A stretch of DNA of 64,000 nucleotides from Histoplasma ohiense. Taxonomy: Eukaryota; Ascomycota; Eurotiomycetes; Onygenales; Ajellomycetaceae. Position 1 is the first letter of the stretch; every line of letters begins with the position of its first letter. The notes beneath the pieces are model-generated. The model was not told where the DNA came from. It searched no databases and was given only the letters and a program-made list of their open reading frames with translations. Made by a program: the position numbers and the translations under genes. The stretch is taken from NCBI GenBank assembly GCA_017607445.1, contig JAEVHH010000003.1, forward strand, positions 930,001 through 994,000, given 5' to 3'. This document shows, in pieces, positions 38,793 to 50,806 of the stretch.

Positions 38793-39263
38793 TGTAATGA
38801 GTGTACTTCAATTAACAATTTGATACTATTCTAATTACAGATTATGAATTGATTAAGGAAAGAAAGAGAAAAGAAATCAGAAGAAAAGGTTGTATAAAGA
38901 GGATTCTTATAGAGAAAAGTTCAGAGTGGAAGAATATCAGAAGCTGCTCCACAGTGAAGTGCAGAGTGAAAGAATATTAAGAGATATGTGTAAGAATTGT
39001 TAGAAGCTATATGAGTGTGGAATGTGGAATGAGAGAATCATTGAGAGCTATGTGAAAGAATTGTTAGAGACTACACAAGTGTGGAATACAGAGCAGAAGA
39101 ACATAAGAAGCTATGCAGAAGAATTGTTAGAGACTACATGAGCACAGAGCATGAAGTGAAAGAACATCAAGAGTTACATAAGGTCACAATGGTCAGAAAC
39201 AAGTGGGTGCAGAAGAGGAGTTGATTGTGTAAGTTAATTACTAACAGATGCTAACTCATCACA
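38793..39263 (-). repeat. LTR of element B, 5' copy
   Basis: 471 bp, TGTAATGAG...ATCACA. Its inner end (38793) has lost the four CpGs kept at the outer end of the other LTR. Confidence 0.9.
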
Positions 39264-41837
39264 TTCCACTTCTATATTTGTTGTTGTTAATCATTTGATT
39301 TTGACTGAATGATTGTCTACTGCTCTGTCTGCAGAGCTAAGTATTGAATTGATGAATGTGTACACAGATTATCAAAGACTCTTTCAGTGTTTTTCATATA
39401 CTGCACAAGAAATGCTGTAAGACTGTCATCTATCAGAGAACTCTCATCAGAGCTATATAGACTGTTTAATGATGATACAGCTGATATAAAGCATTTCTGC
39501 AAGTATATTCAGAACTACAACTCTGTTTTGACATTTACATCTTTTAAATACAAACAGAATTCACATCTGAGTTGTCTGACTACTGATGATTCAATGTTAT
39601 TTCAAATACAGAGAGAACTCTATCATCTGTAAGAGTTGTTAGAGTCTGAATCAGATGAGAATATCTGTTTTACACAAATATGAATTCACAATCTGCAGTT
39701 TGATGTGAATATTGTAAATGATGTAGATTCTGTTATATATTTTAGTGTGTTTAATTGTATCTATACTGTGTTGCTTGCTGTTTATTCATTTGCTTTTCCA
39801 TGTTTTTCTCTTATATTGTTGACTGCTAATATTTCTAAGATTAACTCTTTTATTCAATTTTATCAGTCTGCATGAAAGATACTATAAGACAGTTCTGCTA
39901 TGCATGTTGATTTGAACTCTGTTCTACAGTTGAAGACAGACAATGATCATCACTGTGAGAATCTGTCTACTATTTCAGAGATTGCAGTTGTTATACAGAA
40001 CACTCTCAGCAGTATTCATCACTTTTATATCATTTTTCTGACACTACAACAGCTCAGTGCTGATTTGAGTTTTATATATATTGACTCTCACAGTTTATTA
40101 TATCTTTCACTGCATTACATTCTACTTTTTCCTTCTGAAGATTATGACTGATATATTGATATAAATATGTTTGTGAACCTTCTATCTGTCTGCAACAGCT
40201 CTGATGATGATATTGATGATGATACTGTTGATGATGAAGATAAATATAACAGTTATAGTCTGACTCTATGTATGTGGTATGCATATCATCTTTTTCAATG
40301 AGATGATGTTGATGCTCCTCTTTTTCAGACTGAATGTCTGTTTCAACAGTATTTAGTTGATGTCTATATCAATATTGATGAACAACAGCTGAACTGAGTT
40401 CACATTCATCAATCAGAAATTCATATCAATCAATATGATGATCTATATAATACTATACAGACAGATGATATGAACTGTGAGCAGTTTGATCACTATATGA
40501 TATTATCTACTTCTCATACAGACAGTGAACATTTTATGCATAAACTATTTCAGAATTCTATAGTGATTGTCTTCAACTATAAATGTTCAACTCTTTTCAT
40601 TACATTTACAGCTAACTCTGAATGAAAGAAGATTATTCATAAATTACTCTCTGATCAGACTGCAGTGAACTGCTCAGATTTGATTGTATATATTTTTGCA
40701 ATGAAAATTTTTCATTTTCTTGATATTCTCAAATCTGAGCAGCTGTTCAGACTGATGTTGATTAGAGTATAAACAATTGAATATCAAAAATATGAACTGT
40801 CTCATATGCATTTGTTGATCTGACTAGAAAACTCTGAGCAGTTTTTGCAGTCTGAGATAATTGATGAGATTATATCTGCAGAGCTGTCAAGCACTGCTGA
40901 GAATACAGACAGATTGAATGAATTGATCTGTAAATTCATGATTCATAATTCATATAATACTGATGTGATGAGTCTCTGTCATAAGAATGACAGATGTATG
41001 AAACATTTCTTCAAAACTTTTCAGAATACTACAGCTGTTGAAGAGAATGACTATTCTCTGTACAGATGACAGTATAATCTATCTATCTTCTTCAAATGTA
41101 CTGTCAATAACAGTGAGATTGTAATTGATAATTGATGAATTGTTTCATACAATCTCTATCTCATCTGTATATATAAAGCTCATATAAACATTGAGATCTG
41201 TGTTTCTGTTGAAGTCATTAAATATATCAACAAATATATTTACAAGAGCTCAGATCACATCATTCTCTGTATCATTGACTTCAATGATGAAATTGATATT
41301 CAACTACATGAGTGTTATATCAACTCAACTGAGACTGTATGATGTATATTTGTATTCTGTATGCATCAGAAGTTTTCATCAGTTGAGATGTTGTCTATTC
41401 ATCTATCAGATCATCAGATGATTTACTTTTCTGAATTCAAACATAATGATCATAAATGTATAATCAAACATTTGACAAATAATATATCTAAGTTCATGAC
41501 ATTCTTTGTCTACAATCATTTGCATTCAGATGCTCAGTATCTCTATCAAGAATTTCTCTGTCATTTGATTTGAGACAAATATAATCAGAGATAAAAGAAC
41601 TGTATGAAGAAGAGATCAGTTGACTGTCTACTTTATCTCAGTCTGTATAATAATGAGATATTCTTCTTACAGCTGTTTTTTATTAACATACATGATCTCT
41701 CAAGCTTTGAGATTCTTCAAACAGTGAATGATGTTTGTCACTCTATATTTCATACAGCATATCAGATGTTTGATCTTCTGTATGATAATAATGAATGAAT
41801 TATTACATTTGAATCTGCTGTTGTATTTATAACTGCT
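39264..41837 (+). pseudogene. Helitron Rep-helicase, N-terminal half (Helitron-like N domain)
   Basis: Plus-strand pieces, broken by stops, line up in order with Helitron proteins: a segment ending FQIQRELYHL (near 39600), HYILLFPSEDYD (about 40110-40150), FQQYLVDVYINIDEQQLN (about 40340-40395), HFMHKLFQNS then LFITFTANSE (about 40530-40625), VEMLSIHLSDHQMIYFSE (about 41377-41430) and SFEILQTVNDVCHSIF (about 41705-41750). These resemble conserved blocks of the Helitron N-terminal domain and the linker to the helicase. I did not locate the HUH nuclease motif with certainty. The last 14 bp are the left target duplication of the LINE-tailed retroposon. Confidence 0.7.
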
Positions 41838-41915
41838 GCCCGCGTGGCGCAGTTGGTAAGACTGTTACCCAAGGTAGCACTGTTAGATGTGCTGTAGGTT
41901 CAAATCCTGCTGCTG
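41838..41915 (+). promoter_or_regulatory. tRNA-like head with RNA polymerase III A and B boxes
   Basis: TGGCGCAGTTGG (41845-41856) fits the A box and GGTTCAAATCC (41897-41907) the B box, 40 bp apart as in tRNA genes. The 5' end GCCCGCG sits exactly at the insertion boundary, as expected if the founding RNA was a Pol III transcript starting at tRNA position 1. The acceptor stem is imperfect, so a working tRNA is unlikely. Confidence 0.65.
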
Positions 41916-42555
41916 ACAAGGTCCCATTTTGGGCCACTTCTTACCCATGAAGGCCCCCGTGACCAGGGGCCAAGCCTAGTGAGGCAGTGCTGACAGGGGT
42001 GCTGCTTGGCAGTGATGAGGGTGGTGGCTGCTGGAAGCTATGCTCATTAGTGCCAAGCAGCCCCCCTGTCACTAGTGCTGATCTAAGCAAGATCCGATGA
42101 TTACAGAGGGTTGAGTATAGGATGCTTATACATACTAGCACCTGCCAAGGCCCCCGGCATCTAAGGGGCCACCCCAACAACAGGGAATGATTTTAAAAAC
42201 CATCCAATTGGCTGCCTCATCAGAGGGGTAGTAGCAAGCCAAGCAGGACACCCTGGTAGGCGCTCTATTCAGGGCCCACTAGTGGTCATCTAACACTATT
42301 AGTGGGTTATCATCGGGTGGGGTAAGCCTATGGTTAGTCCCTTACACGGGGCAAGGCCACGACGGCCGGTTGGTAGGCCAAGGGGGCAATGGGCCGAGAT
42401 CGGCAACTGGAAGCTCTGGGCTATGGTGATGCCTAGGGTGGGCAGTGGCGCTTAACTAGGACCCCCGCTGGAAACCCCAGAACTAGTTAAAGCGGCCCGA
42501 GAGGACGGACGCAGTGGTCGGTTGGTTATAGGGGTTATAATATGTAACTAGCTTA
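41916..42555 (+). mobile_element. GC-rich, unmutated body of the composite retroposon
   Basis: About 640 bp with normal GC content and many CpGs, standing between strongly AT-rich sequence on both sides. It has no convincing frame and is not similar to the SINE body at 4179-4500 by eye. Its lack of RIP-like damage suggests it is single or low copy, unlike the LINE tail that follows. Confidence 0.5.
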
Positions 42556-43288
42556 AGGTGCATCCTGCGTGGAATAGCCATGTAGTCAGCAGTGGACAGT
42601 CAATGCTAGAGCTGATTTTGAAAAGTCTTCAAAATATTCAAAGAAAAATCTCACTCAATTGTTCTATTCATCTTCACTGGGTGCCTGCTCACATGGGTAT
42701 ATATGACAATGAAATGGCTGATAAAGCTGCAAAAAGAGCCACTGAGTTAGAAGTCTGCTGTCAAAGAATTGTAACATGGTCTTTTATTAAAAGAAGAATA
42801 AGAGAATTATGTTTACAAAAGTGGCAAGATGTCTGGTTCATGCAAAGAAAAAGTGTGCATTATTCCAGATTTGAAACTAAGCCAAAGTGAAAGACTTGCT
42901 CAATAAAGTGTAAGAAGAAACTTTTTGCTACAATAATGCAGCTAAAGCTTAGACATGGACATTTCAAATCATATTTAGCAAAGTTTAAAGATGATTTAAA
43001 TGATCTATGTTCAGATTGTCAGTTATATGAAAATCCGGAGCATCTTCTGTTACTTTGTACAAAGTATTCAGAACTAAGATTGAGACTGAGAGAGAAGTAT
43101 CAACTGAATCAGTTAAATTTGAGTTTGTTATTCAATACAAAAGCTGGAAATATGTTCTTAATTGAATATTTAAATGAGTCAAATGTTGCTACAAGAGCTT
43201 GTTTGAATAGTGTCACTTGATGATATTTAGATCAGTTGTTTTTGTTTATTTTATTTTGATCTTTTCTTTAACTTTGTTTATTGTTAAT
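42556..43288 (+). pseudogene. 5'-truncated LINE: RNase H end and Cys-His C-terminus
   Basis: The first frame (42558-42890) carries the second half of a LINE-type RNase H domain with WVPAHMGIYDNEMADKAAK, containing the conserved His and the last Asp; the earlier catalytic Asp and Glu are missing. The second frame (42936-43220), after a break near 42890, ends in a C-x2-C...H...C pattern (LCSDCQLYENPEHLLLLC), as at the C-terminus of Tad/jockey-like fungal LINEs. Moderately AT-rich and RIP-affected. The LINE 3' UTR continues after A5. Confidence 0.75.
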
Positions 43289-43559
43289 TGTAATAGGCGC
43301 AACGGAGATATCTATATTAGAAAATAGCTATGTGGCGATAGAAGAACACAGAACACACCAGAATTAATGAGAAGGGGTATAGTGCATGGCATCATAGACA
43401 GCTGTAGCACATGGAGGTCATCTATATAATGCTCACTGATATCTGTAGATATTAGAAGATCAGTGATTAGCTTTGAATAATAGAGATTGCTACCTTCTTA
43501 ACATTCTATATGTGTACTTCACACTACTTTTATAATTATACCTACAACCATCTCTTACA
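43289..43559 (+). repeat. LTR, 5' copy of A5
   Basis: 271 bp, TGTAATAGGCGCAACGGAG at the outer end with all CpGs kept, ending CATCTCTTACA. Confidence 0.93.
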
Positions 43560-43629
43560 ATTCTAATCACTCTAAACTTTATTTGAGTGGTCTGTTGTTA
43601 CACACACCTACAATAAAGCATGCAATGTT

Positions 43630-46600
43630 AGTTAAAACACACAACATTAGTTAAAACATGCAAGATGATTTTGACACACACAAGATCCCTTGAAAATCAA
43701 TCTGAATCTTCTACTGCCTTCAATGATCACAATGTATGTTTGCAACAGTTGAATGATCAAATTCATGAATGAGAGCAGCAATTAGCTATTCTGCATGCAC
43801 AACAGCAGCTCAATGAGTTGAAAGTGCAGATTTGTGGAGATACTCTCATCAAGTCTCAATTAACTCAGAATATTACCACAGAACTGCTGCAAAATCAATC
43901 TGTGAACAATACAGATGATGATAATGAAACACCACTGAGATTGAAGATTAAAGACTATTATTGAGAAAAAAATATGTTAGAATTCAAGAACTATAAAGAT
44001 CACATATTGACTCTCTTTACATGTCATCATCAGTATTATCAAAAGAAAGAATACAAGATAAATGATGCTAAACTCTATCTTGACACTCATATTAAGCAGA
44101 AATGATTGAATTTTGTATCATTGTATGAGAGATATGAAGAAGCAACATCATTGACTTTTGATGATATATTATCACATCTAGAAATGCAAATTAACAATCC
44201 ACAGAATCAGTACTGATTAGTAAGTCAAAAGTTTCAAAATGCAAAGCAATAAGAATGACAATCAATACACAATTTCTCTAAATATCTCAAAGACTGAGAA
44301 TACTACTTACCCTCATATAGCAAAGAACAAAGAATGGATAACTTGTGTAGTAAAATGTTGAAAATATTACACACAGAACTCAACCATTGAAATCAAGAGT
44401 CTCAGAACTACAAAGAGTTGCTTCAAACTCTACAGACTCTTAAGAAAAATATGTCAGAGTAACAGTATACTATCCATAAAGAAAGATCTGCAATATTTGT
44501 AGAGAATCAGCATTGTTCTGATAAATCTAGCAATCATTGAAACAAGAGGAAATGAGAGAAACAAACAGATTCAACTGAACAAATCAAGAAAGATAAATAT
44601 AACTGAATGAAGAAGTGTTCTCACTGTCATAAGAAGAGTCATATCACAAATGATTGTTGAATGTTACACTCTGAAAAATGCAATCAAGTTTGACAAGTAA
44701 AAAATCAACAATTTCAATTATAGAAGCAGCTGCTGCATTGGAAATATAAACAACTAAGCTGTGAGATAAACAATTATTGACAATGAATATGTGAATGCTG
44801 ATAGAAGCAGAATGGTCGATGGTGTGAATGCTAGTGAATTCTGATATGAATGTGAACTTTGTGTCTCACATCTGAGCATCAAAATATTTCTTGAAGACAG
44901 AAGATAAATCAAAAGTAGTGGAAGCAGTTGATAATCATAAGATTAAATCATATAAACAACAAAAAGCTGCAATGAAGATTATCAATGATGAACACATTCT
45001 TCAAGAAGGATTCCACCATTTCAAAGAAGCTGATATTAGTGAATATGATATAATTTTGAATATGCCATGATTGGAAGCTGTGAACTCTGATATCAACTGA
45101 GTGTGAAGATGCTGAATCTATAGAAAAGTATTGAATATTAATCACATGCATCTGAATACTGCTAAAGAATTTGCAACACTAATTGATGATGACAATATTA
45201 TATTCACTGTCTTACCATTATGAGCTGCGAGTGCAGCAACTGAGTCAAATATCTCAGATGATTATAAAGATTATCTTGATGTATTCCAAGAAAACATATC
45301 TGATGTGGAACATGCATCTCATGATCATGTCATAGAGCTCAAATCTGGCAAGAAACCTTCATATCAACTGATATATAACTTATCATCTCAAGAACTCTCT
45401 GTCCTCCAAGAATATATCAAAAAGATATTAGAGAAGAATTGAATACATTCATTCAAGAGCTCAGCCAGCACATCAGTGTTATTCACACTGAAGAAAGATG
45501 AAACTCTGCATCTTTGTGTAGATTATTGAGGATTGAATGAAATAATGATCAAGAATCAATATTCACTGCTCTTGATAAGTGAAATACTTGATAGATTAGC
45601 AAGTGTCAAAATATATACACAATTGAATCTTAGAGATGCATATCATAGAATTCATATACAAGCAGAGAATGAATGGAAAACAGCATTTCAAACATGATAT
45701 GAACATTTTGAATATCTAGTTTTATCTTTTGAGCTAATCAATGCCTCTGTGATCTTTTAATCTTATATCAACAAAGCCCTCAGTGATCTTTTAGATATAT
45801 ATTGTGTGGCTTATCTTGATGATATTGTAATCTATTCAAACACATTTGATGAACATGTCATCCATGTTAAGAATGTGCTGGAATGGTTAAGGTGATGGAG
45901 ACTATATGTCAAACTTAGTAAGTGTACATTTCACACAACAGAAATTGGATTTTTGAGTTTTGTGGTTACCACACAGAGCATTACTGTCAAGAAACACTGT
46001 GTCAATATAATTCTAGATTGATCAGAACTGTGAACTATAAATGAATTGTGAATATTTCTAGAATTCATCAATTTCTATCATTGATTCATATACAAGTTCT
46101 CAATAATAACAGCATCTCTGACTGAATTGTTAAAAGATTATAAAATAAAAAGGAGGAAGAATAACACATCTGTTCAGTTAGATGAAAACTGCAAGCATGC
46201 AATTTTGCAGTTAAAAGAATGCTTTACAAAAGCACCATTGTTGATCCACTTTGATCCACAGTGAAAACTTTGTATAGAAATGAACAGATCTGATGTTGCA
46301 ATCACCACAGTAATATCACAATTAATGAATGATGATCACTGACACTCAATCATGTTTTGATCTAGAAAGCTCACAGAAACAGAAAGACATTATCAAATAT
46401 ATGATCTAGAAATATTGTCAATTGTAGAAGCTTTCAGACAATGACATCACTACTTACATGATAGCAGGCACTCAATAACTGTTTTATCTGACCATGTCAA
46501 TCTCTGACACTTCATGACAATGAAGCAGCTAAATGAATGTCAGATTCACTGAATGAAAATGCTCTCAGCATTTGATTTTGAAATAGAGCACTGTTCTGAG

Positions 46601-48455
46601 AAAAATAATTCCACAGATGTATCAAGTTGTCATTCAGATTTTGTAAAATACACAGCTTTCTTAACAGAGCTTTCTACTCTGCAAGAGAAGCTGTGTAAGA
46701 GGATTTTTAAGTCACTAAAGACAAAAGAAAACACAAAGTTAAATCAATATATCAAGATGATGTGAAAAGATCTGCAAGCTAATGAAAATTGTTGAATAAA
46801 GAGGCTTGTAATCATTGATGACAACAACCTCTGCAGAATAAAGAACACATCTGTGGATGAGAACAAGATTGCAGATATTATAGAGTTAAATCTAGAGACT
46901 CTGATACCACAGATTCTAGCTGTCAAGGTATTTGAGTCTGAGACAGTCTATTGTGAAGAGATAGTCAAATCTATCATCAAACTCTTACTGCAGATTCAGA
47001 ATAGAAATGTCAGCATGTCTGAACTTTGTAGAAGACTAGAGATGAATGATGCTAGTATAGATAATCATTCAATCTAAGCAGTAGATAAAGATGATCTGCT
47101 CAGAAAAGATGATAAAGTCTACATATCACAAGATAAAGCTGTAAGACATGAAATAATGAAAATGAACCACAATGATTCTCAAGATGGCCATTTTGAATGT
47201 GACAAAATCATCAAAGCAATCAAATGCAAGTACTTGTGACATGGTATGAGTGATGAGATTGCAGAATATGTGAGAACTTGTGATGTTTGTCAACACATCA
47301 AGATACCACAGCACAAGCTATATGGGTTGCTACAATCACATTCAGTGTCAGATAAGAAATGACATACAATTAGCATGAACTTTATTGAAGATCTGCCAGA
47401 TAATAAAAAGAGAAGTCAAATCTATAATGTTATTGTTATATTTGTTGATTTATTCATCAAATGAGCCATAATTGTGTCCACATCTTCAGAGCTAGATGCA
47501 GAAGAACTTGTGAACATTATTGTATGAAGAGTTGCAAAGAACTTTGGCCTATCTGCAAACATTATTAGCAATCAAGATTCATTAATAAATAGCAAGTTTT
47601 GATTGACATTGTGTTATCTGCTCCATATTTGACAAAAATTATCAACAGCATTCCACCCACAAATCAACAGTCAGACAGAATGATTGAACCAGATGATTGA
47701 ATATTATCTTTGCACATATTGCAGCTATCAGCAAAATAATTGAATAGAATGAATTCCTCTGACACAATGAGCATATAACAATACCTTCCACACATTGATA
47801 AAAATGACATCATCTGAAGCAATGATCAGCTGATCAACTGAACTTTGCATAGACATGGAACCCCCAAGCACAGACATGTCAAAATCAGCAATGAAACAAG
47901 TGGAATGAATGAAGCAAGTGAAGAACAAAATTCAAGAATGTCTGAAAGCTGTCAAAGCAGCTGAGAAAAAGTATTACAATCAGTGTTATATATCAAAAAG
48001 CTTTAAGATAGAGGACTGGATAATGCTGCATGCAAAAAATATATCCATCTTGCAATCCTCACTCAAACTAGATCATTGATTTTTGAGTCTCTTCCAAATA
48101 ATTGATATCCACAGTACACAGGTGTACAAACTGAAACTCACATCACAATATAAAGAAATTCATTTCATATTCCATGTTTCTCTTCTCAAATCATATCACA
48201 CATGCAATGGACAAATTCTGCAAGCAGAACTGATAATTATAGACATGCAAGAGAAATAAGAAGTTGAAGCTATATTAGACAAGCATCAGTACCACAGTCA
48301 AACACAATATTTTGTCAAATGAAAAGATTGTACAGATGCAGATAATTCTTGGGAATCTGAGAAAAACTTGATGAACAGTCAGAAGTACTTGAAACAGTTT
48401 AATAAAATCTATCAGAAGTCAGTCAGTAAACAAAAATGAAGAAGACAACAATAAC
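43630..48455 (+). pseudogene. gag-pol of A5, degenerate
   Basis: Gag about 43630-44640 with a zinc knuckle at about 44605-44665, protease about 44820-45070, reverse transcriptase about 45440-45900 (AYLDDIVIYS near 45810), RNase H about 46130-46640, integrase about 47100-47990 (CDVCQHIKI) and a chromodomain about 48255-48430. A Lys/Arg/Gln-rich tail ends at TAA 48452-48454, only about 22 bp from the stop of the antisense gene. Many TGA codons replace Trp. Confidence 0.8.
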
Positions 48456-48476
48456 TGCTGAATATACTTATTCCAC

Positions 48477-49618
48477 TCAGAGATTAAAAAACAGATCTGC
48501 CTCAGCTTGATCAGTGTCATTCAAGGAATTGTCATCAAGACAAATCTGTTTATTATCTCAGATTTTCTCAACTGATGAAGCACAATGTTTCAATGATGAC
48601 TTGAAAGCTGCAACTGACAATGTAATCACTGAAATCTCATCAATCATCATTTCAGCTGAAGTCTCAGAAGAATCATCTTATTGAATCTTCTGAATCTTCA
48701 CAGCAAAGAATCTAACCACTGCAGTCACAGCACTCTGCAAAATGTTAACATTCAAAGTATTCATATCAGTGACAATTAAATCCTCAGCAGTATTGATAAT
48801 CATCTGAGTCAATTCAACAACATCTGCTGACATCTAATAGAAAGTTAATATTATATGCTGTAAAAACATCTGTTTTGAATAATAACTTACTGAAATGTAG
48901 ATGTGCTTTGTCACTGAGCAGTGCTTGCATTTTTTACATCAACTCTCAGCAGACTCACAATGATGGTGAGGGGACATTGTCAAATGTCAAATACAACAAC
49001 AGCAATATGCTGCTGCATTTCTTTCTAACACTTCAACAGAATCATCCACTTTCTCATCTTCATCTACATTATCAGTCAACTCAAATAATGTATCAAGATC
49101 TTGGCTCAGTGAGAATGACACTGATGTAATAGCAGAATGTGAAAACACACTTTCTGAAACACTGCTATAATTGAATGCCACACTCTGCTGTGACAACAGA
49201 TCATTAGAGTTCATATAGAATTCAAGAATCTCATCTGCATTCTTGTAGATCTGCATGTCAAGTACAAACCTTGCAACAGCAGTTTGATACATGGTAAATC
49301 TTTCATTCAGAACTTTGTTGAAGAGCAGCATCTCATGAAATTCATCAATCAAAGATTGATCAGTTTCATGAAAGTGCTCAGACATCTATAATCTGTTAGC
49401 ACTCATAACAATCTCAGTTTAAGAAAACTTACAGCAGCACAACTTCTATTGAATATATGACAGATGTGACAGCATATTCATCCATCATTCACAAAGCAAG
49501 AATATACTGAAGAATTCTGCAATCTCTTCAGACAATCCAAGCAAATGCTCTCAATGACAGACAGCATATCACTCTTTATAGACTCTGAACCAGCAACAGA
49601 AACAGCTGATTCTGACAT
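48477..49618 (-). pseudogene. Antisense spliced gene of A5 (Cys-rich protein), degenerate
   Basis: On the minus strand: exon 1 49618-49433, exon 2 49385-48891, exon 3 48833-48477. Exon and intron lengths equal those of A1-A4 although this copy is inverted and lies about 20 kb from the nearest other copy. Exon 2 is open for 132 codons. Both introns keep GTAAGT donors. Confidence 0.75.
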
Positions 49619-50168
49619 TCTATCATAACTTTAATCAATATCAAGACCTTGTTCAAAGAAGAAGAAGAAGCAAAAAGCAAAAGCAACAAGAAAGAAAAAC
49701 AGATATTGAAGATTGAAATCAATATTACAATGTTGATCAAAGAGATTGCAACAACACAAAACTCAACCCAAAATGGAAAATGCAACCACACAATCAAAAC
49801 TTTGAATTTCACAATAAAAATCATATAGAAAGATACAGTGTACTTTATTTGATAAATTGATGTATTCTTTTTTAATAAAAAATTGTTAGTGGTGATGTTG
49901 GTGATGATTTTTGGTGGAGTGTGATTTTTGATGTAAAAGTCAAAGAAAAGAGGTTCAGAAGTTGTGTCTAAATTGTGATTGAACTGCATTGACACTGAAG
50001 ATGGAAAAATGTTCTTTCAAAACAGCAATACTTTGAAATTAATCTCAACAATTAATTCAGCTCAATTCTGTGAACTCTATACAATATTAACCACACAGCA
50101 CATGTTATGAACTTTGCACATTGCAGTAAGAAGCTCTGAGAATCAGATCTTTGAAGAAGAGAGATAAT

Positions 50169-50439
50169 TGTAATAGACATAATGAAGATATCTATATTAG
50201 AAAATAGCTATATGGTGATAGAAGAACACAGAACATGCCAGAATTAATGAAGAGGGGTATAGCACACAGCATTATAGATGGTCATAGTGTGTGGAGGTTG
50301 TCTATATAATGCTCACTGATATCTGTAGATATTAGAAGATCAGCAATTAGCTTTGAATAATAGAGATTGCTACCTTCTTAATATTCTACATGCATACTTC
50401 ACACTACTTCCATAATTATACCTACAACCATCTCTTACA
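50169..50439 (+). repeat. LTR, 3' copy of A5
   Basis: 271 bp; the inner end reads TGTAATAGACATAATGAAG, having lost the CpGs kept in the 5' LTR. Confidence 0.93.
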
Positions 50440-50444
50440 TTAAT

Positions 50445-50792
50445 TTTCATTTGTTTCAAGCAGTTTGCTTCATTATTTATTGATAATAGTCATTGCAAAT
50501 GTTTTTTCTTTTCTGTTGATTTTTAATAGCTGCTGTCTTTTATAATATTTATTTCCTTTGTTTTGAAGTTGAGTTGTGCTAACCCATTGACATTCTTTTG
50601 ATTTTATTTTTGGATTGAATAGTTTGAATAGTTGTTTGATTCTGGGCTGGAATTCTGTTAATGCATGTGTCAAATTGTTTTTGTATATTAGAATATTCTT
50701 GATTTGAAAAATCCTGAAGTATTTCAGGTAGATGTCATAGTCACTGACTGTATACATCTATAATTGAAGAATAATAATAATAATAATAATAA
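50445..50792 (+). repeat. LINE 3' UTR with (AAT)n tail
   Basis: Non-coding end of the composite retroposon. It shares with the SINE at 4179-4586 the motif TTCTGGGCTGGAA followed by TGCATGT and a similar final 40 nt ending GAAGAATAATAAT. This shared end is probably the recognition site of the LINE reverse transcriptase. Confidence 0.7.
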
Positions 50793-50806
50793 TATTTATA
50801 ACTGCT

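Larger units (their letters stand above)
19546..39263 (-). mobile_element. LTR retrotransposon B (gypsy type), carrying nested A3 and A4
   Basis: LTRs of 470 and 471 bp (19546-20015 and 38793-39263) start TGTAA and end ATCACA, with target duplication TTCCA at 19541-19545 and 39264-39268. Removing A3 leaves about 5.45 kb. Minus-strand order is gag, zinc knuckle, protease, reverse transcriptase, RNase H, integrase and a chromodomain-like end, which is gypsy order. It is a single copy in this window and unrelated in LTR sequence to family A. Confidence 0.9.
43289..50439 (+). mobile_element. LTR retrotransposon A5, inverted copy inside the composite retroposon
   Basis: A 7151-bp copy in opposite orientation to A1-A4: 5' LTR 43289-43559, 3' LTR 50169-50439, target duplication TTAAT (43284-43288 and 50440-50444). 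Gene order mirrors the others, with gag-pol on the plus strand and the extra gene on the minus strand. Confidence 0.95.
41838..50792 (+). mobile_element. Composite retroposon: tRNA-like head, GC-rich body, LINE tail (split by A5)
   Basis: The perfect repeat TATTTATAACTGCT at 41824-41837 and 50793-50806 brackets an insertion that begins at the first base of a tRNA-like sequence and ends in (AAT)n (about 50768-50792). Without A5 it is about 1.8 kb: tRNA-like head (41838-41915), GC-rich body (to about 42555), LINE RNase H and C-terminal coding remnant (to about 43220) and a LINE 3' UTR (43221-43288 plus 50445-50792). The head-to-tail plan is that of a SINE parasitising a LINE, but unusually long. 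Confidence 0.7.

Noticed and set aside
41941..42180. Open frames in the GC-rich body of the composite retroposon
   Set aside because: Low-complexity frames without motifs; GC-rich sequence produces such frames on both strands.
5002..50439. The dispersed 271-bp repeats as a CRISPR-like or satellite array
   Set aside because: Each lies at the end of a full-length retroelement with its own target duplication, so they are LTRs.
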